Below, piece by piece: positions 1 through 11,675 of a DNA stretch of 64,000 nucleotides. Every line of letters begins with the position of its first letter. Position 1 is the first letter of the stretch. The notes below the pieces were generated by a model. That model made no database searches. It was not told where the DNA came from and was given only the letters and a program-made list of their open reading frames with translations. Source of the DNA: Grammothele lineata (taxonomy: Eukaryota; Basidiomycota; Agaricomycetes; Polyporales; Polyporaceae). The stretch is from positions 62,001 to 126,000 of the forward strand of contig NDFF03000072.1 of the NCBI GenBank assembly GCA_002150815.3, in the 5' to 3' direction. The translations under genes were made by a program, and so were the position numbers.

Positions 1-2208
1 CGTCCGCAAGCTCAGGATAGGGAACGATCCCGCAATGGGCCCTGTTGGTCATGTAAGGTGGGGGTCGTATCTGACTCCTGAACATGATTACATACCAATA
101 GCCTCTTCGAATGGCGTCGATACGGGCCATTGGACATCTCCAGTCAGCCTACAGAAAGAATTTCTAAGTGTTAGAACTAGCGTAATCTCGTAGCTGCAGG
201 GGATAATACTTGCTTTCGGAAGCTAGCAATTTGATTAAGTAAGATCCAAGGTCTACGAGAACAAGGTAAATGGCACATACTTGAGATCTCCCTTGAAGAT
301 TACCAGACTACTCTCCCGCAAGTGTGCGTACAACTCAGGCGCAAGTTCCTTCATGTTCCAATACGGGTACGGTGAGGTCCAGAAGTTCGTCTGTCGGCAC
401 AGCACGTCCCCTCAGCTGGACTCTTTTGACGCGCACAGGAAGTGTAAGGCACCTTGGTATCTTGCGCACCGAGTGGGCTGTCCAGAGGAGCCGACAGCGT
501 AAATACGCCGGACGCGATATACGACTCCCATCTCTTGACCATAGTGTACAGGTGTTCACGGCTCTCGTCAGACGCCGACGTCGCTGGGGCGCCCTCGGGC
601 GTACTCTCTTGAGGGAAAAATGTGGGCGAGAGCAAGGACGCAGTAGCCGATTTGAAGTCTTGCGGCGTAACATCCGAGACAAACCAAGGGATCATCTTGG
701 GACTAGACAGGGAAGCTCATGAGCGCATGCTCCCATTGTATGACTACTGAGGATACTGACTGGAAAACCACCTTCGAAACGTAGGGGGTGTACGTGACGA
801 GGAAATCTGCGAAGACAAAGTCGGTGAAGAGCTGAACTGCGTGTCAGTATCGGTATTTTAATACATTCTCAAGCAGTACCTCAAATCCGGCTACAATGAG
901 ACGCGTGAGTAATTTTATACTGTCGGAAAAGATGTCACAAACCGTTGTCGAGGACAAAGTCGATGCGGGCATCTGACTTATCGGCGAGGCTGATGAGATG
1001 CTGCCAGACCTTCTCCTGATCATCATGAAGGATAAATTCCGCACGTGCAGCCTGCGCTTCCTTTCCGACACTTTGCAGGTCTTGTATATCTTCATGAGAC
1101 ATCTGAGTGAGCATAGACAGATCCTATCAAGAGTACCATTCAACAACTGAGTCGCTATGCATGTTATCGCAGCGTACCGTTGCGTTTCCCCTGAATATAT
1201 GCGCAACTATAAGGTATTATTCCGAATTCTCTATTGTGTTGTACATACCAGAGACACATCTGGATCATCTCCTTGAAAATGACCTTCAAGTTATTAGCAT
1301 TTGACTCTAACGAATCCTTGTCACGTTCTAACTCGTGCATAGTGGTCGCTAGCTCTGTAGTTTTTCATTTGAGTATTCATACATTTATTCAAGAGCGAGG
1401 CGTTGCTCACGGTAGATCGCCTTCGAGCTCGCCTGGAAGGTGGATTGCTTCTGCGCAAGGAACGGGTCGTATTCTTTCCAGTACTTCGTCTGAACGAAGA
1501 AAGATCGGACAAGGCGGTACCTAGGCGCGTCGTCAGTGAAATCCTCGTTTCTGGCGTGCAATTCACGGATTGGGCGCACAGATAACATCTGAACAGGAGG
1601 GAAAGTCAGCGAGAGTAATTGTCGATGGAACGGTATTCATACTCCGAATATAGCCAAGGAACGGTAAGCCAGGTATTCTTCTTTTTCTCCGCAAGAAGTT
1701 CTAGCTCCTTGTTGTACACATCTTCCAATGGTTCTCCGTCATTTGGTATGGGACTGAGGCACGGGATCCTGTCACTTAACCAGCCAACACAGTGTAGCAG
1801 ATCATACTGACGGTAAAGGCCGATCGCGTGCCATGTCGTACTTGATCTCGCCCACTTTGCTGATGATCGTCTTGCCCTCTTCGATGCGCGCCTCAATAAC
1901 AGCGGCTTCTTCTGGCGTCTTGGATGGAAGGGAGACGCCGAGATCATGGTTGAGGCAGTAGATGTTGTCGATGATACCGGTCAGGATAACTGGCCATCGC
2001 TTTAGCACAGTCTCAAAGCTGCATCCCGGTTACAAGCGTTAGATGTCGATAGCGAGGGTAGAGAGCGATGTTGACGCACGCGAAACTACGTACAGGTTAA
2101 GGTCCGTTAGCCTCTCATCATCCAGCTGAGCAGTGAACATTCATGATGGAACCACACGTACCTATTCCTGTCCGTGAAATCCCATGGGGAGAATGGCGAT
2201 TCGTACAT
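1..2208 (-). CDS. ARMT1-like damage-control phosphatase (DUF89), 3' end cut by window edge
   Basis: Metal-dependent phosphatase of the DUF89/ARMT1 family (yeast YMR027W, human ARMT1), thought to remove damaged or surplus sugar phosphates such as fructose-1-phosphate. Read on the minus strand in many short exons. The ATG at 2208 gives MYESPFSPWDF, then the family opening KRWPVILTGIIDN (about 1985). Further in are YWKEYDPFLAQK (about 1480), the metal-site stretch RIDFVLDNAGFELFTDF (about 975-815), MIPWFVSDV (about 690), FWTSPYPYWNMKELAPE (about 385-335), VIFKGDLK (about 300) and LTGDVQWP (about 140). The last codons in the window read PIAGSFPILSLRT, just before the usual LRTCKAD near the C-terminus, so only the last exon end is missing. 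All family blocks are present in order and the gene looks intact. A long apparent reading frame at 2218-2493 upstream is not needed. Confidence 0.9.
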
Positions 2209-2841
2209 GGCTTTAGTCTACCTATACAAGAGTTCACCTCGAGGGCTCCGTAGTCGTACCCGCCGTCCTAGTCTAGTGGACGTCGATATGCAGTGAGAGT
2301 AAGAACGAAGGCGTTGCGGCCAGGGCAAGCCGTCACGAAACTCTCGCCACTCGGATGGGCGGCCCGACGCATCGGCCATTTCCTTCACGATCGCTATTCG
2401 CAATTCCCTCTGTTGCTCGAGGTCGACAAATGAGATACTTGGGACTGAACTCGCCGTCAGCATATCTTGGTACAGTTCACGAAGAAAACGCAATAAGAAT
2501 AGTTGATCGTCTAATTAATCGCCAGGGTCCAGAGATTGATAGTTATAGTGTACATCCTCTCTCTAACCCCGCCGCACACCGCCCGCTCGTGATATGATCA
2601 GCTCATCGTCAGCTCACATACAGTACTCGGGGGCTCTCCACCCAAGCCCATGGTGTATACAAGTAAAAGTGCAGGTGACATGAGTATGGTAAGTATGTAA
2701 CACAACATCGTCGCGAAGCCGAAATCCCCTAGAGCATGTGCATGTGATGATGGAAGAGACAACAACATCGTCGCGAGAAAAGATCATAAGCATAGGCATA
2801 GCGCTGCGCTGAGCGTTGTCGATAGAGGCGCTGGGCATGCA
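2209..2841. other. Intergenic: 5' side of the ARMT1-like gene, 3' side of the VHS gene
   Basis: No supported gene. It should hold the promoter of the minus-strand ARMT1-like gene and the 3' UTR of the minus-strand VHS gene. A short minus-strand reading frame (2218-2493) shows no recognisable family. It contains the 15-bp direct repeat listed separately. Confidence 0.6.
2702..2776. repeat. Two copies of a 15-bp direct repeat, 60 bp apart
   Basis: ACAACATCGTCGCGA occurs at 2702-2716 and again at 2762-2776. Seen directly. It lies downstream of the VHS gene stop codon, probably in its 3' UTR. Function unknown. Confidence 0.8.
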
Positions 2842-5831
2842 CTAGTGCACGCCGCCAACGAGTGCCGCCGCCGCAAGCCGCCCCTCTCGGATGCGCTGCT
2901 GTGTACGCTCCGCCGCCGCATCGTACACGTAGTGTACTGGACGATGCCAAGGATTCCTCGACCGCTCCCCATCCGAGTCGGAATCCTCTGAGTGTCGGAT
3001 CGCCTCGTTCGGTTGTTCATAGAAGAGATCGTCGGGGTCGAACGCGCCTGAAATAAATAACGATGATCAACCGAAGGACACATGAACGGATGACACGAGC
3101 CACGTACGTTCTCCGTCTGGAGGCTCGACCACTTTGCGCTTACCCAGCGCCTTCGCGCTCGGTCGCACTGGAGTCTTGCAGTCCTCTTCTAGATCCGACC
3201 ACTCCGAACTACTGTCATGGCGGAGTTTGCTCGTCGGATGCGACGGAGCGGGACCGCGTGTGCTCTCGGACGACGTGCGAGGCATGTGGTGCACCGAGCC
3301 GCGCTCCGGTGATGGCGTGTTAGAACGGGGTTGCGGGGGCCGTGGGCCGTGGAACGAATGTGTAGGAGGGACAAGAGAGTGGGCTGATCCCTGAGAGCTA
3401 GGATGATGAACATTATTGTAATATGGCCTTGTAGACGCCACCTGGGTAGTGTGTCCATTCGACGATGTGACCACCAAGGACGGTGCTGGAGACGGCGATG
3501 TTGAAGGGGGCGGCGAAGGCGTACGTGACGAAGACGCGCCACCCGCATTCGTGTCTGCCGGATTCAACAAACCATTCTCGTCGTATTGCATACGCTAGGA
3601 AAACAATGTCAGTGTCAAGGATTGACGAGCAAGCACCAAATATACACACAGCACGATCCATTCGGATCTCGCGTTTACTGCGCTCCTCCGTGTCTCGTTC
3701 AATGCCCACCCGTTCAAGATCGTCGTATAGCCTGAGCGCCTCTAGAAGCTCCTCGTTCGATGCCAAGATAGCGGCGAGCAGCTTTTCTTCCGTCGTCTGG
3801 TGATCTTCCTTATCCTTCTTGGGGCTTGAAGGGGGGCGATCCCTGTCTCTCTCTACAGACTGTCGACCATCCTTGGGAGCTTTGGTCTCATGAGCCCTAT
3901 CTGCAGCCTCGCGCGAGCGCTCGGCTTGGGCAAACGCCCAGGGAATTTGGGCGGAGATGAGTTCCTGAGAAGCGCGACAACGAGCGTAGAACTCCTGCAC
4001 GTGCAAACAAGGTTAGCTAATACTCCTGGACGAGCGGAACCAACACTTGCTTTGATGATATCCTTGCTCTTGAGATCCTCCGGCTTAGCGTAGGTGAGAG
4101 CTTCTGATAATAGGTTGGCGTTCCCTCGTCCGACTTTGCACTCCTGGAAGAGCCGACGAATGTCCTCGTCAAGGGGAATGACGCGATTCCGCGATGATCT
4201 CGTCTTTCCGGGTGTAACCTACAGAATTGACACAGGTAAGTGGCGATGAGAAACTTGGGATGATAAGGGGACTTGCCGTCGGAGGTGGACGTTGGGGTTG
4301 GGGTTGATGTATTGGTGGCGGCTGTTGTTGGGGTTGCCGGTGATGGTGGGTCGGCTGCTGTCCCGGCTGGATAGATTGCGGATGCAAGCCCTCTAGATGT
4401 ACAGCCTGGAATGTACCGGGACCGACAGAATGTCTCGGAGTCGCGGGATAAAACATGGCGTCGTCCGTGTCAAACGGTATGCCCTGACCCCAACAATTGG
4501 TTCAAGGAGATAGAGCGATGCAGCCACGCGACGTACCTCGTCTGGTTGTTCATCCTTTTTGACTTTACGCCAAAGGTGTCTAAAGCCAGAATCTTGGTTG
4601 ATAGTCGGTATCCAGAAATTCTGCCGAGTGCCCAAACAGGAACATACCAGCATCGCTTGCATATGACGCCGCAGCGAGAACGGCAATCAATCGTTCGCGA
4701 ACCACAGGGGCCGTGGATTTTGACTTGAGGACCTCCTCCAGAGCGTCGAGGAATTTACGGGAAGTGCACTGCTTAACGAATGCGAGAGAGCAATTGCGGA
4801 GCATGATAGCCCAAAGTCTTGCCGCCGACAACTGGGTTGGCGGTTCGCCACCCCTGCGAGCATAGGTGGTGAATGCGCATACATGGAATGAGGAAGCAGG
4901 GTACGCACTTGAATTCCCGCCTCAACGCCTTGGCCGCTTCTTTGGCATTCTCCTCACTCGACGAAACCCTGTCACACACCTCCAAAACCAACGCCCAGTC
5001 CTCGGAAGATGTTGCGAATAGATAGCCTGCATAGTTCACCGAAAACAGTCTGTCAGTCCCATACCTGACCACGACAGACAGTGCAGACGCACCGAGTAAC
5101 CGCGTAAGTTCTGCAGGAGCACCGTCTTCTCTCTTTTCCCTGTCCCGATCCCTCTCTCTAGCACGTTCCCTGTCCCTGTCCCTTTCCCTGTCCCTTTCGC
5201 GCTCCTTCTCCTTCTCCTTGTGGCTCGACCGTTCCCAGAACGGTCTCCGCTCCTTCTTCTCCTTGTCCTCCGCCTTATGAGACGAATCCGTGAATCCATC
5301 ATCCGAGTGCTCCCTCGAGTCTACAGGTTCCAAGTGCGATGTAGGGTTTAGAGAGTTGAGGATGCCGACCGCAGCGAGGGGATTATGTGTTTGGCCGCCT
5401 TTCTTGCGAAGAAGCTGAGGCGTGTCGCGCTCCTTGTGATTGTGCGAAGCTTTGGGAGTAGCCTGTGAGGGTGGTAGTGGGGTGGTGCCGCCGTATGGCG
5501 AGTTTGATCGTGGCATGGGACTGGGAACAGGCGAGCCGGAGCGGTTGATGGAGGCTAGGGAGGACGTCTGGGACGCGGCGAGGTTGGGGGGTCGTAGGGG
5601 CTGGAGTGGGGGGTCTGTCTCCGAGATGAGGTCCCATGTGTCGTCCGAGGCAGATTGGACTCTGTCGTGTCTGGGGACGGTGTGGTTGTTGGTCTAGGGG
5701 ACGGAGGGGTCAGCGTGCGGGAGCGGGGTGTGGGGAAGGGGGCTCACGTCGGAGAGGACGGAGGCGTCGTCGCGGATGCCCGGGGTGACCTTGACGGCCT
5801 TGGGCTTGTCTCTTCCAAAGAGCTTCTTCAT
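2842..5831 (-). CDS. VHS- and GAT-domain trafficking adaptor, Lsb5-like
   Basis: Probable endocytic or endosomal sorting adaptor. The start at 5831 gives MKKLFGRDKPKAVKV, a sensible N-terminus in a GC-rich leader. After a disordered Ser/Pro segment and a long Arg/Glu/Asp repeat (about 5135-5230), a VHS domain begins (EDWALVLEVCDRVSSSEENA, about 5010-4950) and continues through AARLWAIMLRNCSLAFVKQC and FRHLWRKVK (to about 4560). Next come a Gln/Pro/His-rich linker (about 4270-4400), a helical segment ending FYARCRASQELISAQIPWAF, and a GAT-like helix EEKLLAAILASNEELLEALR (about 3790-3735). The C-terminus is disordered and ends RIREGRLAAAALVGGVH with a stop at 2842. VHS domains bind cargo or lipids and GAT domains bind ubiquitin or GTPases; the order matches yeast Lsb5 and metazoan GGA/TOM1 proteins. 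Lsb5 is the closest guess because no clathrin-adaptor ear domain was seen. Cargo and partners are unknown. Confidence 0.8.
5135..5230 (-). repeat. Arg/Glu/Asp dipeptide low-complexity tract inside the VHS gene
   Basis: The coding strand repeats six-base units giving alternating R-E and R-D pairs after a K-E stretch, about 30 residues of mixed-charge sequence just before the VHS domain. Such tracts usually form long charged helices or disordered linkers. The DNA is also imperfectly repetitive. Confidence 0.85.
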
Positions 5832-6470
5832 CGGGGGCGACGGCGGAGAGGAGAGGAGGGGATCGTGGTGCACGATGAACAGATGCAGAGGCTGTGTGCC
5901 CAGGAGGGAGTGAGTACGCGCCCACGTGGCCGGCGTCGGGGCCAGCGCCCGCGCCCGCGCTTTATGAAACGTCGGCGAGCGAGGCTCAGCAAGCGGCTGC
6001 GAGCTCTGCGAGCCAAGCGGCGACGGCGGCGGCGACGGCAAGGCTCAAGCGGCTCGACGCGCTGATTCTGCATCATCCGTTCTCCCGCCCCGCGACCTTT
6101 GTACCCCATCGCGCATCGCTCGTCCCGCCTCATGATGCATGCCCTCCCCCCGGCCCAAACCTTGTGCTCTTCGGCATGCGCGTCTGCTCACAACGCTGCC
6201 TGCTTTCAGTACCAGGCACATGATCCACCCTCAGACCTGCCCTCGCCCAGAACGGACGCTGCTTTCGACTCGACACCTCCTTCTCCTAGTCCTCGCGCCG
6301 ACCCCGTAAGCCAGTCGGTAAGCCCAGAGACCCTTGACATCGGCTATCCGCGCAGCGCGACCTCGCCTCTAAAGTCCGCACAATTCGGCTTCTATTCCGC
6401 ACGCCCCCGTCCGCTCGCGTATCACGCGATCACGCTCAGCCATCCGTCCCACTGTCCCAGCAAGCACACC
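5832..6470. promoter_or_regulatory. Divergent intergenic region between the VHS gene and the GH3 gene
   Basis: 639 bp between two outward-facing start codons, so it must carry both promoters and 5' leaders. Several apparent reading frames cross it (for example 5894-6223 plus, 5828-6133 minus), but they are Arg/Pro-rich and match nothing. No convincing TATA box was picked out. Confidence 0.5.
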
Positions 6471-8693
6471 ATGGCACCCTTGACAGAGTCAGACAAGCGC
6501 GAGATCGGTCAGGTAAGTAACATTGTGCTCGTCCGTTCAGTTCTACCCAGTCCGATACCGACTCCCTCGGCGTATAGCACTTTGTCTTCGGCTTCCACGG
6601 CCACCAGGCCAGTGATGACATTAAAACGCTCATCAGGGATTATTACCTTGGGTACGTCCAGCAAGCTCATCGCCCTCTCATCCGTCCTGACCGATTCTGT
6701 CGGCACACAGACATGTCATCCTGTTCAAACGCAACGTTCAGAGTGCGTCGCGCCGGCTGAGATCCGCGTCTGATCGTGAAGAGGATCTCAATCACCTCTA
6801 TCAGGCACAGCCCAGGTTCACGCCATCACTACCGAACTCCAATCACTCGCCAAGGCAGCAGGACACGCGAGGCCACTCATGATTGGGATCGACCAGGAAA
6901 ACGGTGAGTCTCTGCAGTCGTCCCGCCTCCATACCAAGCAGTGGGACCGGTGAGCATCACCGGCAGCCGGGATGGAGGAGAATTAATCTTAGCCACATCG
7001 GTTTCAAAGGCTCAGACTAATGATCAGTAGCACTGACGCGGTGTCAGGTCTCGTCTCTGCCTTCAGCATTCCAAACGCGGGCACTCAATTGTATGTTCAA
7101 TCAACGTCCTGTGTGCCGCTCGTTCTTTCCTGATAGTCCGCGGACAGCCCGGGAGCTATGGCGCTTGCCGCCTCTGGCTCACCTGAGCTCGCTGGAGAAG
7201 TTTCTACTGCTACGGCCAAAGAACTCAAGTCCGCGGGGATCAACTGGGTGTAAGCCAATCCGCGAGTACAGCGTCTGCCAATGGTGTTCCTGATGCGAAA
7301 TCTCAGTTATAGCCCCGTTGCGGACGTGAACAATGATCCACGGAACCCAGTGATCGGCAAGTCTTCACTGACACCGCGGTACATAGCCTCAGGAACTGAT
7401 TCCTACCGTAGGCGTACGCTCGTACAGTGATGGTATGTGAAAGGATGCCTTGATACTTCCCCAGTCATCTGTTGATACGCATATATAGACCCTGCTATCG
7501 CTGCTCGATACGTGCAGGCCGTGAGCGGTGCCCACACCTCCCAGAAGGTTGCGCCTTCCGCAAAACACTTCCCAGGGCACGGAAATACCCACGTCGACTC
7601 GCACCTCAGCCTTCCCCGTATCCTCGTCGACAAAGATGCACTGGCTGCGACCGAGCTCGTACCGTTCCGAGCGCTCGTCGGCGACGGCATCGCGAGCATC
7701 ATGACCGGACACATGGCGCTCCCACTCGTTACCGGGGACGACACTCCATGCTCGCTCTCTCGCGCGATCACCACGGACCTCCTGCGGGGAGAGATGGGCT
7801 ACCAGGGCGTCATCGTCACAGACTGCCTCGAGATGGAGGCTGTCGCGGAAACCTACGGCTCTGAGGGCGGCGCGGTACGCTCGCTGCAGGCCGGTGCGGA
7901 TATAGCCATGATCTGCCACACGTTCAAGCGTCACGTCGGCGCCATCGAGGCTACATACGCCGCGGTCCAGGACGGCTCACTCTCCATGGACGAACTCAAG
8001 GCGAGCGGAGCGCGCATCGCCGCGATGAAAGATGCGTTCGCGGGGTCGTGGGACGACGTCTTTGCCCCCTTCCGAGCCGACGACGTCGCAACCCTGCAGA
8101 GGGAGAACGTCCACCTCAGTGCGCGCGCATACGCCGCGAGCATCACCCACCTCCCCAACTCGCGCCCGTTCACGCCGCTCTCGAAGGTCGGCCCCACCGT
8201 ACTCTTCACCCCCCGGATGGAGTCTCTGAACCGCGCCGTGGACGACGCCGAGAGCCAGCTGCGCGACGCGGCGGGCCGCCTGCGCAATACCGTCGGGCCG
8301 TCGTACGCCGCGTTCGGGCAGGCCATCGCACAGCGCGTTCCCGCCATCGAGCATGTCGTCTACGCCCCCGAAGATGACATCCCTGTTGCGCTCGCGGAGA
8401 ACCTGCGCGCGGCAGGCTCGATCGTGTTCGCAACGCGGAACGGGTACGACAAGGGCGCTTGGCAGGTCGATTTCCTCCGTAAAGTCGTCGCTGCCGCTGG
8501 GCAGGACGTGGCGGGCAAGATGGTCGCGGTGACGACGTGCGCTCCGTACGACCTCCTGGCGCTGGAGAATCTTCATGTGTCCGCCATTGCGACGTTCGAG
8601 TTTACTGTCCCGGCACTGAGCGCTGCTGCTGCGGCGATCTACGGAGAAATGCCGATTACAGGTGTCCTTCCCGTAGGGATGAAGACATTCTGA
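6471..8693 (+). CDS. Glycoside hydrolase family 3, NagZ-type beta-N-acetylglucosaminidase
   Basis: Removes terminal beta-linked N-acetylglucosamine. The start ATG at 6471 gives MAPLTESDKREIGQ, then spliced exons read HFVFGFHGHQASDDIKTLI, YYLGHVILFKRNVQ, PLMIGIDQENG (about 6880-6900), INWVYSPVADVNNDPRNPVIG (about 7240-7350) and a long last exon from about 7500. The NagZ signature KHFPGHGNTHVDSH (about 7564-7605) carries the His-Asp general acid/base pair, and VIVTDCLEMEAV (about 7810-7845) carries the nucleophile Asp. This short signature separates NagZ-type enzymes from ordinary GH3 beta-glucosidases. There is no signal peptide, so it is probably cytosolic. Fungi lack peptidoglycan, so the substrate is more likely chitin fragments or imported muropeptides; that is inference. 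The C-terminus ends at GVLPVGMKTF. No acetyltransferase fusion was seen. Confidence 0.9.
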
Positions 8694-9125
8694 CGGTGGA
8701 TAGTAATATGATTAACAGCGGAGGTCCATTCACGGCTGGGAAGCTCATGAAGTATACAAGCTATGTATGCGAGACCGTGTAGTCAGTAGTGCTGTGTAGT
8801 TTTATGCATCTCGATGATACCACCTGTATGTACTAGTTTGTCCTGCGAGTTGGCAGGCTCATTGCAACGTAAATACTCTGCCGGCAATGCACGGTGAGTG
8901 CGAGTGTACTTGTGTGGTCCGAGGTCGAGCCTCTCGGCGCTGCGCCGAAGAGCTCGGCAGAGTGGCAAGACCGGCTTCTGCCGGAGAGCAGTGCCTGAGA
9001 AGGTCCAGAGGGAGCGTTGGGCGTACTTACATAAGGTGAGCCGTGCGCGTGAAACGGCAGAACCGGCCGTCGTCTTCGCTCGACTCTGGCTCTGACCCCT
9101 CTCACCACTGTCCACGCCGACCAAC
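8694..9125. other. Intergenic: GH3 3' end and RRM gene promoter
   Basis: 432 bp between a plus-strand stop and the next plus-strand start. The long minus-strand frame here (8833-9609) runs into the RRM gene exon and is a shadow. Nothing else was seen. Confidence 0.5.
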
Positions 9126-11548
9126 ATGCCTGGCTCACTCGACAGCGACCTCTACGACGGTACGTCTTGTTCCTAAAATATTCGGCTTTTCTAATCGTTT
9201 TCTGCAGACCTCTACGGAGACAACGAAGAAACGCGCGAAGACTCCTCGACCCAGCAAGACACGTCCGAAACCGCAGCAGACCAGAAGCCGTCCCCTCAAG
9301 AGCCCAAGCGCGAAGAGAAGCCCGCCACTCTCCCGAAGGACACCTCGCTACCACCAAAACCCTCAGCAGAGCTTTCGTATTCTGCCCAAGTTGCGAAGCA
9401 GTTCTCCGCATACAAGCAGACTCCGGCGCAGGAGCGCCAGCCATATCAGGTTTCGCCCGCAACGAAAGCCAATGGCTCAGTGGGTGATGCAGACTTGGCT
9501 GATGGCCATAGGGCCGTTCGACCATCGGAAATGAAAGATGAAGGGTGAGTGCGTCGTTTCCTACGGTCTCGAGCACGTATCTGGTCCTCCATATCAATGG
9601 CCTTGTCATCGACTGCTTGTGCTACGTACGACTGCAGTCGTCTATTATTGCGTCGCCTCCGTTCGTAGAGACGTTATGCCGCTCGCTACCGACTCCCAGA
9701 ACCTATACTGGCTATCAGTCCGGTGTCGTCCCTCGCGCCGTCGTTCAGTCCTACATCACGCCGTTCGCCCCTACCTTACCGATGCTAATCCTCTTTTACG
9801 TCGTTCGGTATCTCTGTCCTCATCAACTCATCTATCTGTCTCTGCACTTACGGCCATGGTCTGGATTCCTGCGCATACGTCTATGCGTACGACAACTCTA
9901 CGACATGCTACGGCATACTACGGCACGGCACGACATACCCTATCCTTTTGGGTTTCCTGCGCGCCCGCATATTACAACACGATACAACGTCGAATATCGC
10001 ACGATACGACTACGCCATACTACGCAACCCTCAATGCCATACCGATTCTCTTATGCACAGGAAAATGTTTGTGGGAGGTCTTAGCTGGGACACCACGGAT
10101 GGTAATCGTCCTCCATATGGCCGTGAACCGTTTTCGTGAACTAACAAACTTCCAGAGGGACTGAGGAAGTACTTCACCGAGTTCGGGGAGGTTGAGGACT
10201 GTACGATTTTGCGCGACCAGGATGGTCGGTCGCGCGGATTTGCGTTCCTGACATTCAAGGACCCTTCGTCTGTGAACGCGGTCATGTGTCGCGAGCACGT
10301 CCTTGACGGCAAGACGGTACGCGCTCCTGCTCGCCTTCTGGGCTAGTCTTCATTCACTGAACGCGTTCCGGGCAGATTGATCCCAAACGTGCCATCCCGC
10401 GTGAGGAGCACCTACGAAACACGCGCTACTTCGTCGGTGGCCTTTCGCATGCGACAACGTCCGACTCCATGCGCGCCTTCTTCTCGCAGTACGGCAAGGT
10501 GGTCGACTGCACTGTCATGGTCGACCGCGAGTCCGGCCGCTCAAAGGGTTTCGGCTTCGTCACATTCGAGGACGCGAGCAACACCGACCAGCTTGTCGGT
10601 CAGCCGAACCTCGTTTTAGATGACAAGCAGGTACATTGCAACCCTTGACCCGCCCCATGACGTATATTGACAATGTTGTCTTACGTCCAGATCGAGGTAA
10701 AGATCGCCCAACCACGCAGCCAACGTGACTCCGCGCGCACCAGTACCGGCGGACGCACCGGCCGCGACGGCGGCTCCAGCGGCGCATACATGGGCAGCAC
10801 CGACGTCGTCTCCAGCGGCATGGGAGGTACCTCCTCTCCCAGCGTGTCCGTAGGCACCACCGGGGGCATGGGATTCGGCGGCCCGGGGCAGGTCGGCCCG
10901 CAGCAGATGTCGATGCTCTACCAGCGCATGATGGGCCAGGCGTCACCCATGATGGGCATGGGCATGGGGGGCATGGGCATGGCTGGGATGGGTACCGGCG
11001 GCATGGGCGGCGGCGCGGGCATGCAGGGCATGATGCCCATGGGCACCGCTGCGACGCCCATGGCCGGTGGCGACTTCGGCGGCATGGGTGGTGGCATGGG
11101 TGGAGGTATGGGCGGCGGCATGGGCGGCGGCATGGGTATGAACCCGTCCATGAGCATGGGCGTCGGCATGAACGCAGGTATGAACGCCGGGATGGGAGGC
11201 GGTATGGGTGGTGGTATGGGTGGAATGGGCGCGATGGGAGGCGGCATGGGTGGAGGTATGGGCGGCAACATGGCGCGGGGAGGCATGGGGGCCGGCATGG
11301 GCAACATGGGAGCTGGCATGGGCGGCGCGATGGGTGCGGGGATGCGCATGGGCATGGGCCCAATGGCGATGGGTATGGGCATGCAGCCGTTCATGAACAA
11401 CGCCGTCGGTATGATGGGCCGCAACATGGGGATGATGGGCGGCGGCCTTCCTATGGGCGGGCGCGCACGTGGGGCCATGAACGCAGGCGTCGGTCCTGCG
11501 CGGAACATGGCTCGCGGACAACATGGATTCCACCCGTATGCACGATAG
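9126..11548 (+). CDS. Two-RRM RNA-binding protein with a Met/Gly-rich tail, Hrp1/hnRNP-like
   Basis: Nuclear or shuttling RNA-binding protein of the Hrp1/hnRNP A/Musashi type. Exon 1 is 9126-9159 (MPGSLDSDLYD) and exon 2 is 9208-9544, disordered and Ser/Pro/Gln-rich. RRM1 follows a 516-nt intron: RNP2 KMFVGGLSW and RNP1 SRGFAFLTF (about 10062-10255). RRM2 has YFVGGLSHATTSDSMRAFF and RNP1 SKGFGFVTF (about 10430-10570). Introns also interrupt at about 10101, 10318 and 10633. The last exon, from 10691, encodes an RNA-binding-type linker (EVKIAQPRSQRDSART) and then about 200 residues dominated by Gly-Met and Gly-Gly-Met, ending GQHGFHPYAR. Hrp1 acts in cleavage/polyadenylation and mRNA export; the paired RRMs fit, but the exact paralogue is not settled. 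Translating through the long intron would hit a stop at once, at 9546. Confidence 0.92.
9545..10060 (+). other. Unusually long 516-nt intron of the RRM gene
   Basis: Donor GTGAGT at 9545 and acceptor TTATGCACAG ending at 10060 join KDEG to KMFVGG in frame. Neighbouring introns are about 45-65 nt. The last third (about 9880-9945) is a degenerate run of TACGACA/TACGGCA units. It is pyrimidine-rich throughout. A hidden extra exon cannot be excluded. Confidence 0.75.
10927..11500 (+). repeat. Met/Gly low-complexity coding repeat
   Basis: GGC ATG GGC/GGT GGC-type units repeat over about 570 bp, encoding GMGGGMGGG-like blocks. The bases are imperfect copies, as in replication-slippage expansions. 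Confidence 0.9.
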
Positions 11549-11675
11549 TACCTGCACGCCCATTAGTTACCTAGTTCTTTACCTATTGCTCACCGTCGTC
11601 TTCATCTTGCTATTGTCCTACGTTCTATAAATTACTTTAGGTACACATGCTGATTCGTATTTCGTATGTCGCTGT

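Noticed and set aside
9545..10084. 179-codon frame within the long RRM intron
   Set aside because: It begins on a GTG that is the splice donor and is out of frame with the flanking exons.
10560..11563. Two long Cys/Pro- and His-rich frames opposite the RRM tail
   Set aside because: Shadows of the Met/Gly repeat on the other strand.
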